Positions 25,983 to 41,000 are shown, numbered from the stretch's first letter. The stretch is 64,000 nucleotides of DNA from Auanema rhodensis (GCA_964057225.1 OZ059900.1:20041638-20105637); one strand, 5' to 3'. Numbers and translations: made by a program. The notes: generated from the sequence alone by a model not told the origin.

Positions 25983-28034
25983 CAACGTCTAGTTCCACTT
26001 TCACGACAAAAAAACAGGGGTTAGAAAATTAAGGAAATTAGCATATTCTGAGGGCACGCCGTTTATGGCTAATATTGATTAAATCGATTTTTGTTCATAT
26101 GAGTCGTCAAATGCAACGAATTTCAGCGTGTTACATACTAAAATGAAACATTTTACATGCTGAACACTAGAAAAATACAAAAACACAGTATTTCCCATGA
26201 GAAATATTTTATTATGCTGGAAAACCAGTTTTTGGAAATTTCGCTGTAAACAAGGTTTTGACTTACGATTTCATGTGTTCAAACTCATGCAATGTCAATG
26301 AAACCTAGCTCAAAATTGTTCGTACAACGTCTAGTTCCACTTTCACGACAAAAAAACAGGAGGTAGAAAATTAGGGAAATTAGCATATTCTGAGGGCACG
26401 CCCCTTATGGCTAATATTGATTAAATCGATTTTTGTTCATATGAGTCGGCAAATGCAACGAATTTCAGCGTGTTACATACTAAAATGAAGCATTTTACAT
26501 GCTGAACACTAGAAAAATACAAAAACACAGTATTTCCCATGAGAAATATTTTATTATGCTGGAAAACCAGTTTTTGGAAATTTCGCTGTAAACAAGGTTT
26601 TGACTTACGATTTCATGTGTTCAAACTCATGCAATGTCAATGAAACCTAGCTCAAAATTGTTCGTACAACGTCTAGTTCCACTTTCACGACAAAAAAACA
26701 GGGGTTAGAAAATTAAGGAAATTAGCATATTCTGAGGGCACGCCGTTTATGGCTAATATTGATTAAATCGATTTTTGTTCATATGAGTCGTCAAATGCAA
26801 CGAATTTCAGCGTGTTACATACTAAAATGAAACATTTTACATGCTGAACACTAGAAAAATACAAAAACACAGTATTTCCCATGAGAAATATTTTATTATG
26901 CTGGAAAACCAGTTTTTGGAAATTTCGCTGTAAACAAGGTTTTGACTTACGATTTCATGTGTTCAAACTCATGCAATGTCAATGAAACCTAGCTCAAAAT
27001 TGTTCGTACAACGTCTAGTTCCACTTTCACGACAAAAAAACAGGAGGTAGAAAATTAGGGAAATTAGCATATTCTGAGGGCACGCCCCTTATGGCTAATA
27101 TTGATTAAATCGATTTTTGTTCATATGAGTCGGCAAATGCAACGAATTTCAGCGTGTTACATACTAAAATGAAGCATTTTACATGCTGAACACTAGAAAA
27201 ATACAAAAACACAGTATTTCCCATGAGAAATATTTTATTATGCTGGAAAACCAGTTTTTGGAAATTTCGCTGTAAACAAGGTTTTGACTTACGATTTCAT
27301 GTGTTCAAACTCATGCAATGTCAATGAAACCTAGCTCAAAATTGTTCGTACAACGTCTAGTTCCACTTTCACGACAAAAAAACAGGGGTTAGAAAATTAA
27401 GGAAATTAGCATATTCTGAGGGCACGCCGTTTATGGCTAATATTGATTAAATCGATTTTTGTTCATATGAGTCGTCAAATGCAACGAATTTCAGCGTGTT
27501 ACATACTAAAATGAAACATTTTACATGCTGAACACTAGAAAAATACAAAAACATAGTATTTCCCATGAGAAATATTTTATTATGCTGGAAAACCAGTTTT
27601 TGGAAATTTCGCTGTAAACAAGGTTTTGACTTACGATTTCATGTGTTCAAACTCATGCAATGTCAATGAAACCTAGCTCAAAATTGTTCGTACAACGTCT
27701 AGTTCCACTTTCACGACAAAAAAACAGGAGGTAGAAAATTAGGGAAATTAGCATATTCTGAGGGCACGCCCCTTATGGCTAATATTGATTAAATCGATTT
27801 TTGTTCATATGAGTCGGCAAATGCAACGAATTTCAGCGTGTTACATACTAAAATGAAGCATTTTACATGCTGAACACTAGAAAAATACAAAAACACAGTA
27901 TTTCCCATGAGAAATATTTTATTATGCTGGAAAACCAGTTTTTGGAAATTTCGCTGTAAACAAGGTTTTGACTTACAATTTCATGTGTTCAAACTCATGC
28001 AATGTCAATGAAACCTAGCTCAAAATTGTTCGTA
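25983..28034 (+). repeat. Higher-order repeat: alternating dimers (684 bp) x 3
   Basis: Six monomers alternate between the ccgttt/gaaacatt type and the caggaggtag/tcggc type (starts 25983, 26325, 26667, 27009, 27351, 27693). The first two ccgttt copies have cacagt and the third has catagt; the last tcggc copy has cttacaattt. This is the clearest dimeric HOR in zone D. Confidence 0.85.
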
Positions 28035-28376
28035 CAACGTCTAGTTCCACTTTCACGACAAAAAAACAGGGGGTAGAAAATTAGGGAAATTAGCATATTC
28101 TGAGGGCACGCCCCTTATGGCTAATATTGATTAAACCGATTTTTGTTCATATGAGTCGTCAAATGCAACGAATTTCAGCGTGTTACATACTAAAATGAAG
28201 CATTTTACATGCTGAACACTAGAAAAATACAAAAACACAGTATTTCCCATGAGAAATATTTTATTATGCTGGAAAACCAGTTTTTGGAAATTTCGCTGTA
28301 AACAAGGTTTTGACTTACGATTTCATGTGTTCAAACTCATGCAATGTCAATGAAACCTAGCTCAAAATTGTTCGTA

Positions 28377-29744
28377 CAACGTCTAGTTCCACTTTCACGA
28401 CAAAAAAACAGGGGTTAGAAAATTAAGGAAATTAGCATATTCTGAGGGCACGCCGTTTATGGCTAATATTGATTAAATCGATTTTTGTTCATATGAGTCG
28501 TCAAATGCAACGAATTTCAGCGTGTTACATACTAAAATGAAACATTTTACATGCTGAACACTAGAAAAATACAAAAACATAGTATTTCCCATGAGAAATA
28601 TTTTATTATGCTGGAAAACCAGTTTTTGGAAATTTCGCTGTAAACAAGGTTTTGACTTACGATTTCATGTGTTCAAACTCATGCAATGTCAATGAAACCT
28701 AGCTCAAAATTGTTCGTACAACGTCTAGTTCCACTTTCACGACAGAAAAACAGGGGTTAGAAAATTAAGGAAATTAGCATATTCTGAGGGCACGCCCCTT
28801 ATGGCTAATATTGATTAAATCGATTTTTGTTCATATGAGTCGGCAAATGCAACGAATTTCAGCGTGTTACATACTAAAATGAAGCATTTTACATGCTGAA
28901 CACTAGAAAAATACAAAAACACAGTATTTCCCATGAGAAATATTTTATTATGCTGGAAAACCAGTTTTTGGAAATTTCGCTGTAAACAAGGTTTTGACTT
29001 ACGATTTCATGTGTTCAAACTCATGCAATGTCAATGAAACCTAGCTCAAAATTGTTCGTACAACGTCTAGTTCCACTTTCACGACAAAAAAACAGGGGTT
29101 AGAAAATTAAGGAAATTAGCATATTCTGAGGGCACGCCGTTTATGGCTAATATTGATTAAATCGATTTTTGTTCATATGAGTCGTCAAATGCAACGAATT
29201 TCAGCGTGTTACATACTAAAATGAAACATTTTACATGCTGAACACTAGAAAAATACAAAAACATAGTATTTCCCATGAGAAATATTTTATTATGCTGGAA
29301 AACCAGTTTTTGGAAATTTCGCTGTAAACAAGGTTTTGACTTACGATTTCATGTGTTCAAACTCATGCAATGTCAATGAAACCTAGCTCAAAATTGTTCG
29401 TACAACGTCTAGTTCCACTTTCACGACAGAAAAACAGGGGTTAGAAAATTAAGGAAATTAGCATATTCTGAGGGCACGCCCCTTATGGCTAATATTGATT
29501 AAATCGATTTTTGTTCATATGAGTCGGCAAATGCAACGAATTTCAGCGTGTTACATACTAAAATGAAGCATTTTACATGCTGAACACTAGAAAAATACAA
29601 AAACACAGTATTTCCCATGAGAAATATTTTATTATGCTGGAAAACCAGTTTTTGGAAATTTCGCTGTAAACAAGGTTTTGACTTACGATTTCATGTGTTC
29701 AAACTCATGCAATGTCAATGAAACCTAGCTCAAAATTGTTCGTA
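28377..29744 (+). repeat. Higher-order repeat: dimer (684 bp) x 2
   Basis: The pair ccgttt/gaaacatt/catagt then cgacagaaaa/tcggc occurs at 28377-29060 and again at 29061-29744, with no difference seen by eye. The second monomer type joins a phase-27 G front half to a phase-125 G centre, a combination found only in these two copies, so the chimera formed before the duplication. Confidence 0.88.
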
Positions 29745-32700
29745 CAACGTCTAGTTCCACTTTCACGACAAAAAAACAGGAGGTAGAAAATTAGGGAAAT
29801 TAGCATATTCTGAGGGCACGCCCCTTATGGCTAATATTGATTAAATCGATTTTTGTTCATATGAGTCGGCAAATGCAACGAATTTCAGCGTGTTACATAC
29901 TAAAATGAAGCATTTTACATGCTGAACACTAGAAAAATACAAAAACACAGTATTTCCCATGAGAAATATTTTATTATGCTGGAAAACCAGTTTTTGGAAA
30001 TTTCGCTGTAAACAAGGTTTTGACTTACGATTTCATGTGTTCAAACTCATGCAATGTCAATGAAACCTAGCTCAAAATTGTTCGTACAACGTCTAGTTCC
30101 ACTTTCACGACAAAAAAACAGGAGGTAGAAAATTAGGGAAATTAGCATATTCTGAGGGCACGCCCCTTATGGCTAATATTGATTAAATCGATTTTTGTTC
30201 ATATGAGTCGGCAAATGCAACGAATTTCAGCGTGTTACGTACTAAAATGAAGCATTTTACATGCTGAACACTAGAAAAATACAAAAACACAGTATTTCCC
30301 ATGAGAAATATTTTATTATGCTGGAAAACCAGTTTTTGGAAATTTCGCTGTAAACAAGGTTTTGACTTACGATTTCATGTGTTCAAACTCATGCAATGTC
30401 AATGAAACCTAGCTCAAAATTGTTCGTACAACGTCTAGTTCCACTTTCACGACAAAAAAACAGGGGGTAGAAAATTAGGGAAATTAGCATATTCTGAGGG
30501 CACGCCCCTTATGGCTAATATTGATTAAATCGATTTTTGTTCATATGAGTCGGCAAATGCAACGAATTTCAGCGTGTTACATACTAAAATGAAGCATTTT
30601 ACATGCTGAACACTAGAAAAATACAAAAACACAGTATTTCCCATGAGAAATATTTTATTATGCTGGAAAACCAGTTTTTGGAAATTTCGCTGTAAACAAG
30701 GTTTTGACTTACGATTTCATGTGTTCAAACTCATGCAATGTCAATGAAACCTAGCTCAAAATTGTTCGTACAACGTCTAGTTCCACTTTCACGACAAAAA
30801 AACAGGAGGTAGAAAATTAGGGAAATTAGCATATTCTGAGGGCACGCCCCTTATGGCTAATATTGATTAAATCGATTTTTGTTCATATGAGTCGGCAAAT
30901 GCAACGAATTTCAGCGTGTTACATACTAAAATGAAGCATTTTACATGCTGAACACTAGAAAAATACAAAAACACAGTATTTCCCATGAGAAATATTTTAT
31001 TATGCTGGAAAACCAGTTTTTGGAAATTTCGCTGTAAACAAGGTTTTGACTTACGATTTCATGTGTTCAAACTCATGCAATGTCAATGAAACCTAGCTCA
31101 AAATTGTTCGTACAACGTCTAGTTCCACTTTCACGACAAAAAAACAGGAGGTAGAAAATTAGGGAAATTAACATATTCTGAGGGCACGCCCCTTATGGCT
31201 AATATTGATTAAATCGATTTTTGTTCATATGAGTCGGCAAATGCAACGAATTTTAGCGTGTTACATACTAAAATGAAGCATTTTACATGCTGAACACTAG
31301 AAAAATACAAAAACACAGTATTTCCCATGAGAAATATTTTATTATGCTGGAAAACCAGTTTTTGGAAATTTCGCTGTAAACAAGGTTTTGACTTACGATT
31401 TCATGTGTTCAAACTCATGCAATGTCAATGAAACCTAGCTCAAAATTGTTCGTACAACGTCTAGTTCCACTTTCACGACAAAAAAACAGGGGTTAGAAAA
31501 TTAAGGAAATTAGCATATTCTGAGGGCACGCCGTTTATGGCTAATATTGATTAAATCGATTTTTGTTCATATGAGTCGTCAAATGCAACGAATTTCAGCG
31601 TGTTACATACTAAAATGAAACATTTTACATGCTGAACACTAGAAAAATACAAAAACATAGTATTTCCCATGAGAAATATTTTATTATGCTGGAAAACCAG
31701 TTTTTGGAAATTTCGCTGTAAACAAGGTTTTGACTTACGATTTCATGTGTTCAAACTCATGCAATGTCAATGAAACCTAGCTCAAAATTGTTCGTACAAC
31801 GTCTAGTTCCACTTTCACGACAAAAAAACAGGAGGTAGAAAATTAGGGAAATTAGCATATTCTGAGGGCACGCCCCTTATGGCTAATATTGATTAAATCG
31901 ATTTTTGTTCATATGAGTCGGCAAATGCAACGAATTTCAGCGTGTTACATACTAAAATGAAGCATTTTACATGCTGAACACTAGAAAAATACAAAAACAC
32001 AGTATTTCCCATGAGAAATATTTTATTATGCTGGAAAACCAGTTTTTGGAAATTTCGCTGTAAACAAGGTTTTGACTTACGATTTCATGTGTTCAAACTC
32101 ATGCAATGTCAATGAAACCTAGCTCAAAATTGTTCGTACAACGTCTAGTTCCACTTTCACGACAAAAAAACAGGGGGTAGAAAATTAGGGAAATTAGCAT
32201 ATTCTGAGGGCACGCCCCTTATGGCTAATATTGATTAAACCGATTTTTGTTCATATGAGTCGTCAAATGCAACGAATTTCAGCGTGTTACATACTAAAAT
32301 GAAGCATTTCACATGCTGAACACTAGAAAAATACAAAAACACAGTATTTCCCATGAGAAATATTTTATTATGCTGGAAAACCAGTTTTTGGAAATTTCGC
32401 TGTAAACAAGGTTTTGACTTACGATTTCATGTGTTCAAACTCATGCAATGTCAATGAAACCTAGCTCAAAATTGTTCGTACAACGTCTAGTTCCACTTTC
32501 ACGACAAAAAAACAGGGGTTAGAAAATTAAGGAAATTAGCATATTCTGAGGGCACGCCGTTTATGGCTAATATTGATTAAATCGATTTTTGTTCATATGA
32601 GTCGTCAAATGCAACGAATTTCAGCGTGTTACATACTAAAATGAAACATTTTACGTGCTGAACACTAGAAAAATACAAAAACATAGTATTTCCCATGAGA

Positions 32701-34532
32701 AATATTTTATTATGCTGGAAAACCAGTTTTTGGAAATTTCGCTGTAAACAAGGTTTTGACTTACGATTTCATGTGTTCAAACTCATGCAATGTCAATGAA
32801 ACCTAGCTCAAAATTGTTCGTACAACGTCTAGTTCCACTTTCACGACAGAAAAACAGGGGTTAGAAAATTAAGGAAATTAGCATATTCTGAGGGCACGCC
32901 CCTTATGGCTAATATTGATTAAACCGATTTTTGTTCATATGAGTCGTCAAATGCAACGAATTTCAGCGTGTTACATACTAAAATGAAGCATTTTACATGC
33001 TGAACACTAGAAAAATACAAAAACACAGTATTTCCCATGAGAAATATTTTATTATGCTGGAAAACCAGTTTTTGGAAATTTCGCTGTAAACAAGGTTTTG
33101 ACTTACGATTTCATGTGTTCAAACTCATGCAATGTCAATGAAACCTAGCTCAAAATTGTTCGTACAACGTCTAGTTCCACTTTCACGACAAAAAAACAGG
33201 GGGTAGAAAATTAGGGAAATTAGCATATTCTGAGGGCACGCCCCTTATGGCTAATATTGATTAAATCGATTTTTGTTCATATGAGTCGTCAAATGCAACG
33301 AATTTCAGCGTGTTACATACTAAAATGAAGCATTTTACATGCTGAACACTAGAAAAATACAAAAACACAGTATTTCCCATGAGAAATATTTTATTATGCT
33401 GGAAAACCAGTTTTTGGAAATTTCGCTGTAAACAAGGTTTTGACTTACGATTTCATGTGTTCAAACTCATGCAATGTCAATGAAACCTAGCTCAAAATTG
33501 TTCGTACAACGTCTAGTTCCACTTTCACGACAAAAAAACAGGGGGTAGAAAATTAGGGAAATTAGCATATTCTGAGGGCACGCCCCTTATGGCTAATATT
33601 GATTAAATCGATTTTTGTTCATATGAGTCGTCAAATGCAACGAATTTCAGCGTGTTACATACTAAAATAAAGCATTTTACATGCTGAACACTAGAAAAAT
33701 ACAAAAACACAGTATTTCCCATGAGAAATATTTTATTATGCTGGAAAACCAGTTTTTGGAAATTTCGCTGTAAACAAGGTTTTGACTTACGATTTCATGT
33801 GTTCAAACTCATGCAATGTCAATGAAACCTAGCTCAAAATTGTTCGTACAACGTCTAGTTCCACTTTCACGACAAAAAAACAGGGGGTAGAAAATTAGGG
33901 AAATTAGCATATTCTGAGGGCACGCCCCTTATGGCTAATATTGATTAAATCGATTTTTGTTCATATGAGTCGTCAAATGCAACGAATTTCAGCGTGTTAC
34001 ATACTAAAATGAAGCATTTTACATGCTGAACACTAGAAAAATACAAAAACACAGTATTTCCCATGAGAAATATTTTATTATGCTGGAAAACCAGTTTTTG
34101 GAAATTTCGCTGTAAACAAGGTTTTGACTTACGATTTCATGTGTTCAAACTCATGCAATGTCAATGAAACCTAGCTCAAAATTGTTCGTACAACGTCTAG
34201 TTCCACTTTCACGACAAAAAAACAGGGGTTAGAAAATTAAGGAAATTAGCATATTCTGAGGGCACGCCCCTTATGGCTAATATTGATTAAACCGATTTTT
34301 GTTCATATGAGTCGTCAAATGCAACGAATTTCAGCGTGTTACATACTAAAATGAAGCATTTTACATGCTGAACACTAGAAAAATACAAAAACACAGTATT
34401 TCCCATGAGAAATATTTTATTATGCTGGAAAACCAGTTTTTGGAAATTTCGCTGTAAACAAGGTTTTGACTTACGATTTCATGTGTTCAAACTCATGCAA
34501 TGTCAATGAAACCTAGCTCAAAATTGTTCGTA

Positions 34533-35084
34533 CAACGTCTAGTTCCACTTTCACGACAAAAAAACAGGGGGTAGAAAATTAGGGAAATTAGCATATTCTG
34601 AGGGCACGCCCCTTATGGCTAATATTGATTAAATCGATTTTTGTTCATATGAGTCGTCAAATGCAACGAATTTCAGCGTGTTACATACTAAAATGAAGCA
34701 TTTTACATGCTGAACACTAGAAAAATACAAAAACACAGTATTTCCCATGAGAAATATTTTATTATGCTGGAAAACCAGTTTTTGGAAATTTCGCTGTAAA
34801 CAAGGTTTTGACTTACGATTTCATGTGTTCAAACTCATGCAATGTCAATGAAACCTATATGAGTCGTCAAATGCAACGAATTTCAGCGTGTTACATACTA
34901 AAATGAAGCATTTTACATGCTGAACACTAGAAAAATACAAAAACACAGTATTTCCCATGAGAAATATTTTATTATGCTGGAAAACCAGTTTTTGGAAATT
35001 TCGCTGTAAACAAGGTTTTGACTTACGATTTCATGTGTTCAAACTCATGCAATGTCAATGAAACCTAGCTCAAAATTGTTCGTA
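34533..35084 (+). repeat. Fused monomer pair with 132-bp deletion
   Basis: Two monomers (552 bp in place of 684) are joined at about 34857: aaaccta (end at phase 325) runs straight into tatgagtcg (phase 116 onward). The deleted segment covers the end of one monomer and the first 115 bases of the next, including the A tract, the GC-rich island and the ClaI palindrome. Only about one base of microhomology is visible at the join, and the junction destroys the NdeI CATATG site. Confidence 0.95.
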
Positions 35085-38000
35085 CAACGTCTAGTTCCAC
35101 TTTCACGACAAAAAAACAGGGGTTAGAAAATTAAGGAAATTAGCATATTCTGAGGGCACGCCGTTTATGGCTAATATTGATTAAATCCATTTTTGTTCAT
35201 ATGAGTCGTCAAATGCAACGAATTTCAGCGTGTTACATACTAAAATGAAGCATTTTACATGCTGAACACTAGAAAAATACAAAAACACAGTATTTCCCAT
35301 GAGAAATATTTTATTATGCTGGAAAACCAGTTTTTGGAAATTTCGCTGTAAACAAGGTTTTGACTTACGATTTCATGTGTTCAAACTCATGCAATGTCAA
35401 TGAAACCTAGCTCAAAATTGTTCGTACAACGTCTAGTTCCACTTTCACGACAAAAAAACAGGGGGTAGAAAATTAGGGAAATTAGCATATTCTGAGGGCA
35501 CGCCCCTTATGGCTAATATTGATTAAATCGATTTTTGTTCATATGAGTCGTCAAATGCAACGAATTTCAGCGTGTTACATACTAAAATGAAGCATTTTAC
35601 ATGCTGAACACTAGAAAAATACAAAAACACAGTATTTCCCATGAGAAATATTTTATTATGCTGGAAAACCAGTTTTTGGAAATTTCGCTGTAAACAAGGT
35701 TTTGACTTACGATTTCATGTGTTCAAACTCATGCAATGTCAATGAAACCTAGCTCAAAATTGTTCGTACAACGTCTAGTTCCACTTTCACGACAAAAAAA
35801 CAGGGGTTAGAAAATTAGGGAAATTAGCATATTCTGAGGGCACGCCCCTTATGGCTAATATTGATTAAATCGATTTTTGTTCATATGAGTCGTCAAATGC
35901 AACGAATTTCAGCGTGTTACATACTAAAATGAAGCATTTTACATGCTGAACACTAGAAAAATACAAAAACACAGTATTTCCCATGAGAAATATTTTATTA
36001 TGCTGGAAAACCAGTTTTTGGAAATTTCGCTGTAAACAAATTTTGACTTACGATTTCATGTGTTCAAACTCATGCAATGTCAATGAAACCTAGCTCAAAA
36101 TTGTTCGTACAACGTCTAGTTCCACTTTCACGACAAAAAAACAGGGGTTAGAAAATTAAGGAAATTAGCATATTCTGAGGGCACGCCCCTTATGGCTAAT
36201 ATTGATTAAATCGATTTTTGTTCATATGAGTCGTCAAATGCAACGAATTTCAGCGTGTTACATACTAAAATGAAGCATTTTACATGCTGAACACTAGAAA
36301 AATACAAAAACACAGTATTTCCCATGAGAAATATTTTATTATGCTGGAAAACCAGTTTTTGGAAATTTCGCTGTAAACAAGGTTTTGACTTACGATTTCA
36401 TGTGTTCAAACTCATGCAATGTCAATGAAACCTAGCTCAAAATTATTCGTACAACGTCTAGTTCCACTTTCACGACAAAAAAACAGGGGTTAGAAAATTA
36501 AGGAAACTAGCATATTCTGAGGGCACGCCCCTTATGGCTAATATTGATTAAATCGATTTTTGTTCATATGAGTCGTCAAATGCAACGAATTTCAGCGTGT
36601 TACATACTAAAATGAAGCATTTTACATGCTGAACACTAGAAAAATACAAAAACACAGTATTTCCCATGAGAAATATTTTATTATGCTGGAAAACCAGTTT
36701 TTGGAAATTTCGCTGTAAACAAGGTTTTGACTTACGATTTCATGTGTTCAAACTCATGCAATGTCAATGAAACCTAGCTCAAAATTGTTCGTACAACGTC
36801 TAGTTCCACTTTCACGACAGAAAAACAAGGGTTAGAAAATTAGGGAAATTAGCATATTCTGAGGGCACGCCCCTTATGGCTAATATTGATTAAATCGATT
36901 TTTGTTCATATGAGTCGTCAAATGCAACGAATTTCAGCGTGTTACATACTAAAATGAAGCATTTTACATGCTGAACACTAGAAAAATACAAAAACACAGT
37001 ATTTCCCATGAGAAATATTTTATTATGCTGGAAAACCAGTTTTTGGAAATTTCGCTGTAAACAAGGTTTTGACTTACGATTTCATGTGTTCAAACTCATG
37101 CAATGTCAATGAAACCTAGCTCAAAATTGTTCGTACAACGTCTAGTTCCACTTTCACGACAAAAAAACAGGGGTTAGAAAATTAAGGAAATTAGCATATT
37201 CTGAGGGCACGCCGTTTATGGCTAATATTGATTAAATCGATTTTTGTTCATATGAGTCGTCAAATGCAACGAATTTCAGCGTGTTACATACTAAAATGAA
37301 GCATTTTACATGCTGAACACTAGAAAAATACAAAAACACAGTATTTCCCATGAGAAATATTTTATTATGCTGGAAAACCAGTTTTTGGAAATTTCGCTGT
37401 AAACAAGGTTTTGACTTACGATTTCATGTGTTCAAACTCATGCAATGTCAATGAAACCTAGCTCAAAATTGTTCGTACAACGTCTAGTTCCACTTTCACG
37501 ACAAAAAAACAGGGGGTAGAAAATTAGGGAAATTAGCATATTCTGAGGGCACGCCCCTTATGGCTAATATTGATTAAATCGATTTTTGTTCATATGAGTC
37601 GTCAAATGCAACGAATTTCAGCGTGTTACATACTAAAATGAAGCATTTTACATGCTGAACACTAGAAAAATACAAAAACACAGTATTTCCCATGAGAAAT
37701 ATTTTATTATGCTGGAAAACCAGTTTTTGGAAATTTCGCTGTAAACAAGGTTTTGACTTACGATTTCATGTGTTCAAACTCATGCAATGTCAATGAAACC
37801 TAGCTCAAAATTGTTCGTACAACGTCTAGTTCCACTTTCACGACAAAAAAACAGGGGTTAGAAAATTAAGGAAATTAGCATATTCTGAGGGCACGCCGTT
37901 TATGGCTAATATTGATTAAATCGATTTTTGTTCATATGAGTCGTCAAATGCAACGAATTTCAGCGTGTTACATACTAAAATGAAGCATTTTACATGCTGA

Positions 38001-41000
38001 ACACTAGAAAAATACAAAAACACAGTATTTCCCATGAGAAATATTTTATTATGCTGGAAAACCAGTTTTTGGAAATTTCGCTGTAAACAAATTTTGACTT
38101 ACGATTTCATGTGTTCAAACTCATGCAATGTCAATGAAACCTAGCTCAAAATTGTTCGTACAACGTCTAGTTCCACTTTCACGACAAAAAAACAGGGGTT
38201 AGAAAATTAAGGAAATTAGCATATTCTGAGGGCACGCCGTTTATGGCTAATATTGATTAAATCGATTTTTGTTCATATGAGTCGTCAAATGCAACGAATT
38301 TCAGCGTGTTACATACTAAAATGAAGCATTTTACATGCTGAACACTAGAAAAATACAAAAACACAGTATTTCCCATGAGAAATATTTTATTATGCTGGAA
38401 AACCAGTTTTTGGAAATTTCGCTGTAAACAAGGTTTTGACTTACGATTTCATGTGTTCAAACTCATGCAATGTCAATGAAACCTAGCTCAAAATTGTTCG
38501 TACAACGTCTAGTTCCACTTTCACGACAAAAAAACAGGGGGTAGAAAATTAGGGAAATTAGCATATTCTGAGGGCACGCCCCTTATGGCTAATATTGATT
38601 AAATCGATTTTTGTTCATATGAGTCGTCAAATGCAACGAATTTCAGCGTGTTACATACTAAAATGAAGCATTTTACATGCTGAACACTAGAAAAATACAA
38701 AAACACAGTATTTCCCATGAGAAATATTTTATTATGCTGGAAAACCAGTTTTTGGAAATTTCGCTGTAAACAAGGTTTTGACTTACGATTTAATGTGTTC
38801 AAACTCATGCAATGTCAATGAAACCTAGCTCAAAATTGTTCGTACAACGTCTAGTTCCACTTTCACGACAAAAAAACAGGGGGTAGAAAATTAGGGAAAT
38901 TAGCATATTCTGAGGGCACGCCCCTTATGGCTAATATTGATTAAATCGATTTTTGTTCATATGAGTCGTCAAATGCAACGAATTTCAGCGTGTTACATAC
39001 TAAAATGAAGCATTTTACATGCTGAACACTAGAAAAATACAAAAACACAGTATTTCCCATGAGAAATATTTTATTATGCTGGAAAACCAGTTTTTGGAAA
39101 TTTCGCTGTAAACAAGGTTTTGACTTACGATTTCATGTGTTCAAACTCATGCAATGTCAATGAAACCTAGCTCAAAATTGTTCGTACAACGTCTAGTTCC
39201 ACTTTCACGACAAAAAAACAGGGGTTAGAAAATTAAGGAAATTAGCATATTCTGAGGGCACGCCGTTTATGGCTAATATTGATTAAATCGATTTTTGTTC
39301 ATATGAGTCGTCAAATGCAACGAATTTCAGCGTGTTACATACTAAAATGAAGCATTTTACATGCTGAACACTAGAAAAATACAAAAACACAGTATTTCCC
39401 ATGAGAAATATTTTATTATGCTGGAAAACCAGTTTTTGGAAATTTCGCTGTAAACAAGGTTTTGACTTACGATTTCATGTGTTCAAACTCATGCAATGTC
39501 AATGAAACCTAGCTCAAAATTGTTCGTACAACGTCTAGTTCCACTTTCACGACAAAAAAACAGGGGTTAGAAAATTAAGGAAATTAGCATATTCTGAGGG
39601 CACGCCGTTTATGGCTAATATTGATTAAATCGATTTTTGTTCATATGAGTCGTCAAATGCAACGAATTTCAGCGTGTTACATACTAAAATGAAACATTTT
39701 ACATGCTGAACACTAGAAAAATACAAAAACACAGTATTTCCCATGAGAAATATTTTATTATGCTGGAAAACCAGTTTTTGGAAATTTCGCTGTAAACAAG
39801 GTTTTGACTTACGATTTCATGTGTTCAAACTCATGCAATGTCAATGAAACCTAGCTCAAAATTGTTCGTACAACGTCTAGTTCCACTTTCACGACAAAAA
39901 AACAGGGGGTAGAAAATTAGGGAAATTAGCATATTCTGAGGGCACGCCCCTTATGGCTAATATTGATTAAATCGATTTTTGTTCATATGAGTCGTCAAAT
40001 GCAACGAATTTCAGCGTGTTACATACTAAAATGAAGCATTTTACATGCTGAACACTAGAAAAATACAAAAACACAGTATTTCCCATGAGAAATATTTTAT
40101 TATGCTGGAAAACCAGTTTTTGGAAATTTCGCTGTAAACAAGGTTTTGACTTACGATTTCATGTGTTCAAACTCATGCAATGTCAATGAAACCTAGCTCA
40201 AAATTGTTCGTACAACGTCTAGTTCCACTTTCACGACAAAAAAACAGGGGTTAGAAAATTAAGGAAATTAGCATATTCTGAGGGCACGCCGTTTATGGCT
40301 AATATTGATTAAATCGATTTTTGTTCATATGAGTCGTCAAATGCAACGAATTTCAGCGTGTTACATACTAAAATGAAACATTTTACATGCTGAACACTAG
40401 AAAAATACAAAAACATAGTATTTCCCATGAGAAATATTTTATTATGCTGGAAAACCAGTTTTTGGAAATTTCGCTGTAAACAAGGTTTTGACTTACGATT
40501 TCATGTGTTCAAACTCATGCAATGTCAATGAAACCTAGCTCAAAATTGTTCGTACAACGTCTAGTTCCACTTTCACGACAAAAAAACAGGGGTTAGAAAA
40601 TTAAGGAAATTAGCATACTCTGAGGGCACGCCCCTTATGGCTAATATTGATTAAATCGATTTTTGTTCATATGAGTCGTCAAATGCAACGAATTTCAGCG
40701 TGTTACATACTAAAATGAAGCATTTTACATGCTGAACACTAGAAAAATACAAAAACACAGTATTTCCCATGAGAAATATTTTATTATGCTGGAAAACCAG
40801 TTTTTGGAAATTTCGCTGTAAACAAGGTTTTGACTTACGATTTCATGTGTTCAAACTCATGCAATGTCAATGAAACCTAGCTCAAAATTGTTCGTACAAC
40901 GTCTAGTTCCACTTTCACGACAAAAAAACAGGGGTTAGAAAATTAAGGAAATTAGCATATTCTGAGGGCACGCCGTTTATGGCTAATATTGATTAAATCG

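Larger units (their letters stand above)
22905..33164 (+). repeat. Array zone D: interleaved ccgttt and tcggc monomer types
   Basis: Monomers 68-97. Ten monomers carry gccgtttatgg (phases 79-80) with gaaacatt (phase 166 A); some also have catagt (phase 204 T). Sixteen carry gagtcggc (phase 125 G), mostly with caggaggtag or cagggggtag plus attaggg. The tcggc variant is confined to 23589-32138. A third type, cgacagaaaaac (phase 27 G), appears with aaaccgat or with tcggc. The two main types alternate in dimers in places (25983-28034 and 28377-29744). Confidence 0.88.

Noticed and set aside
38599-38808. 69-codon minus-strand open frame, with identical frames at 54158-54367 and 55526-55735
   Set aside because: Each results from the single c290a change that turns a minus-strand TGA into TTA. 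Being identical in three places reflects the repeat, not a conserved protein; other monomers have the stop.
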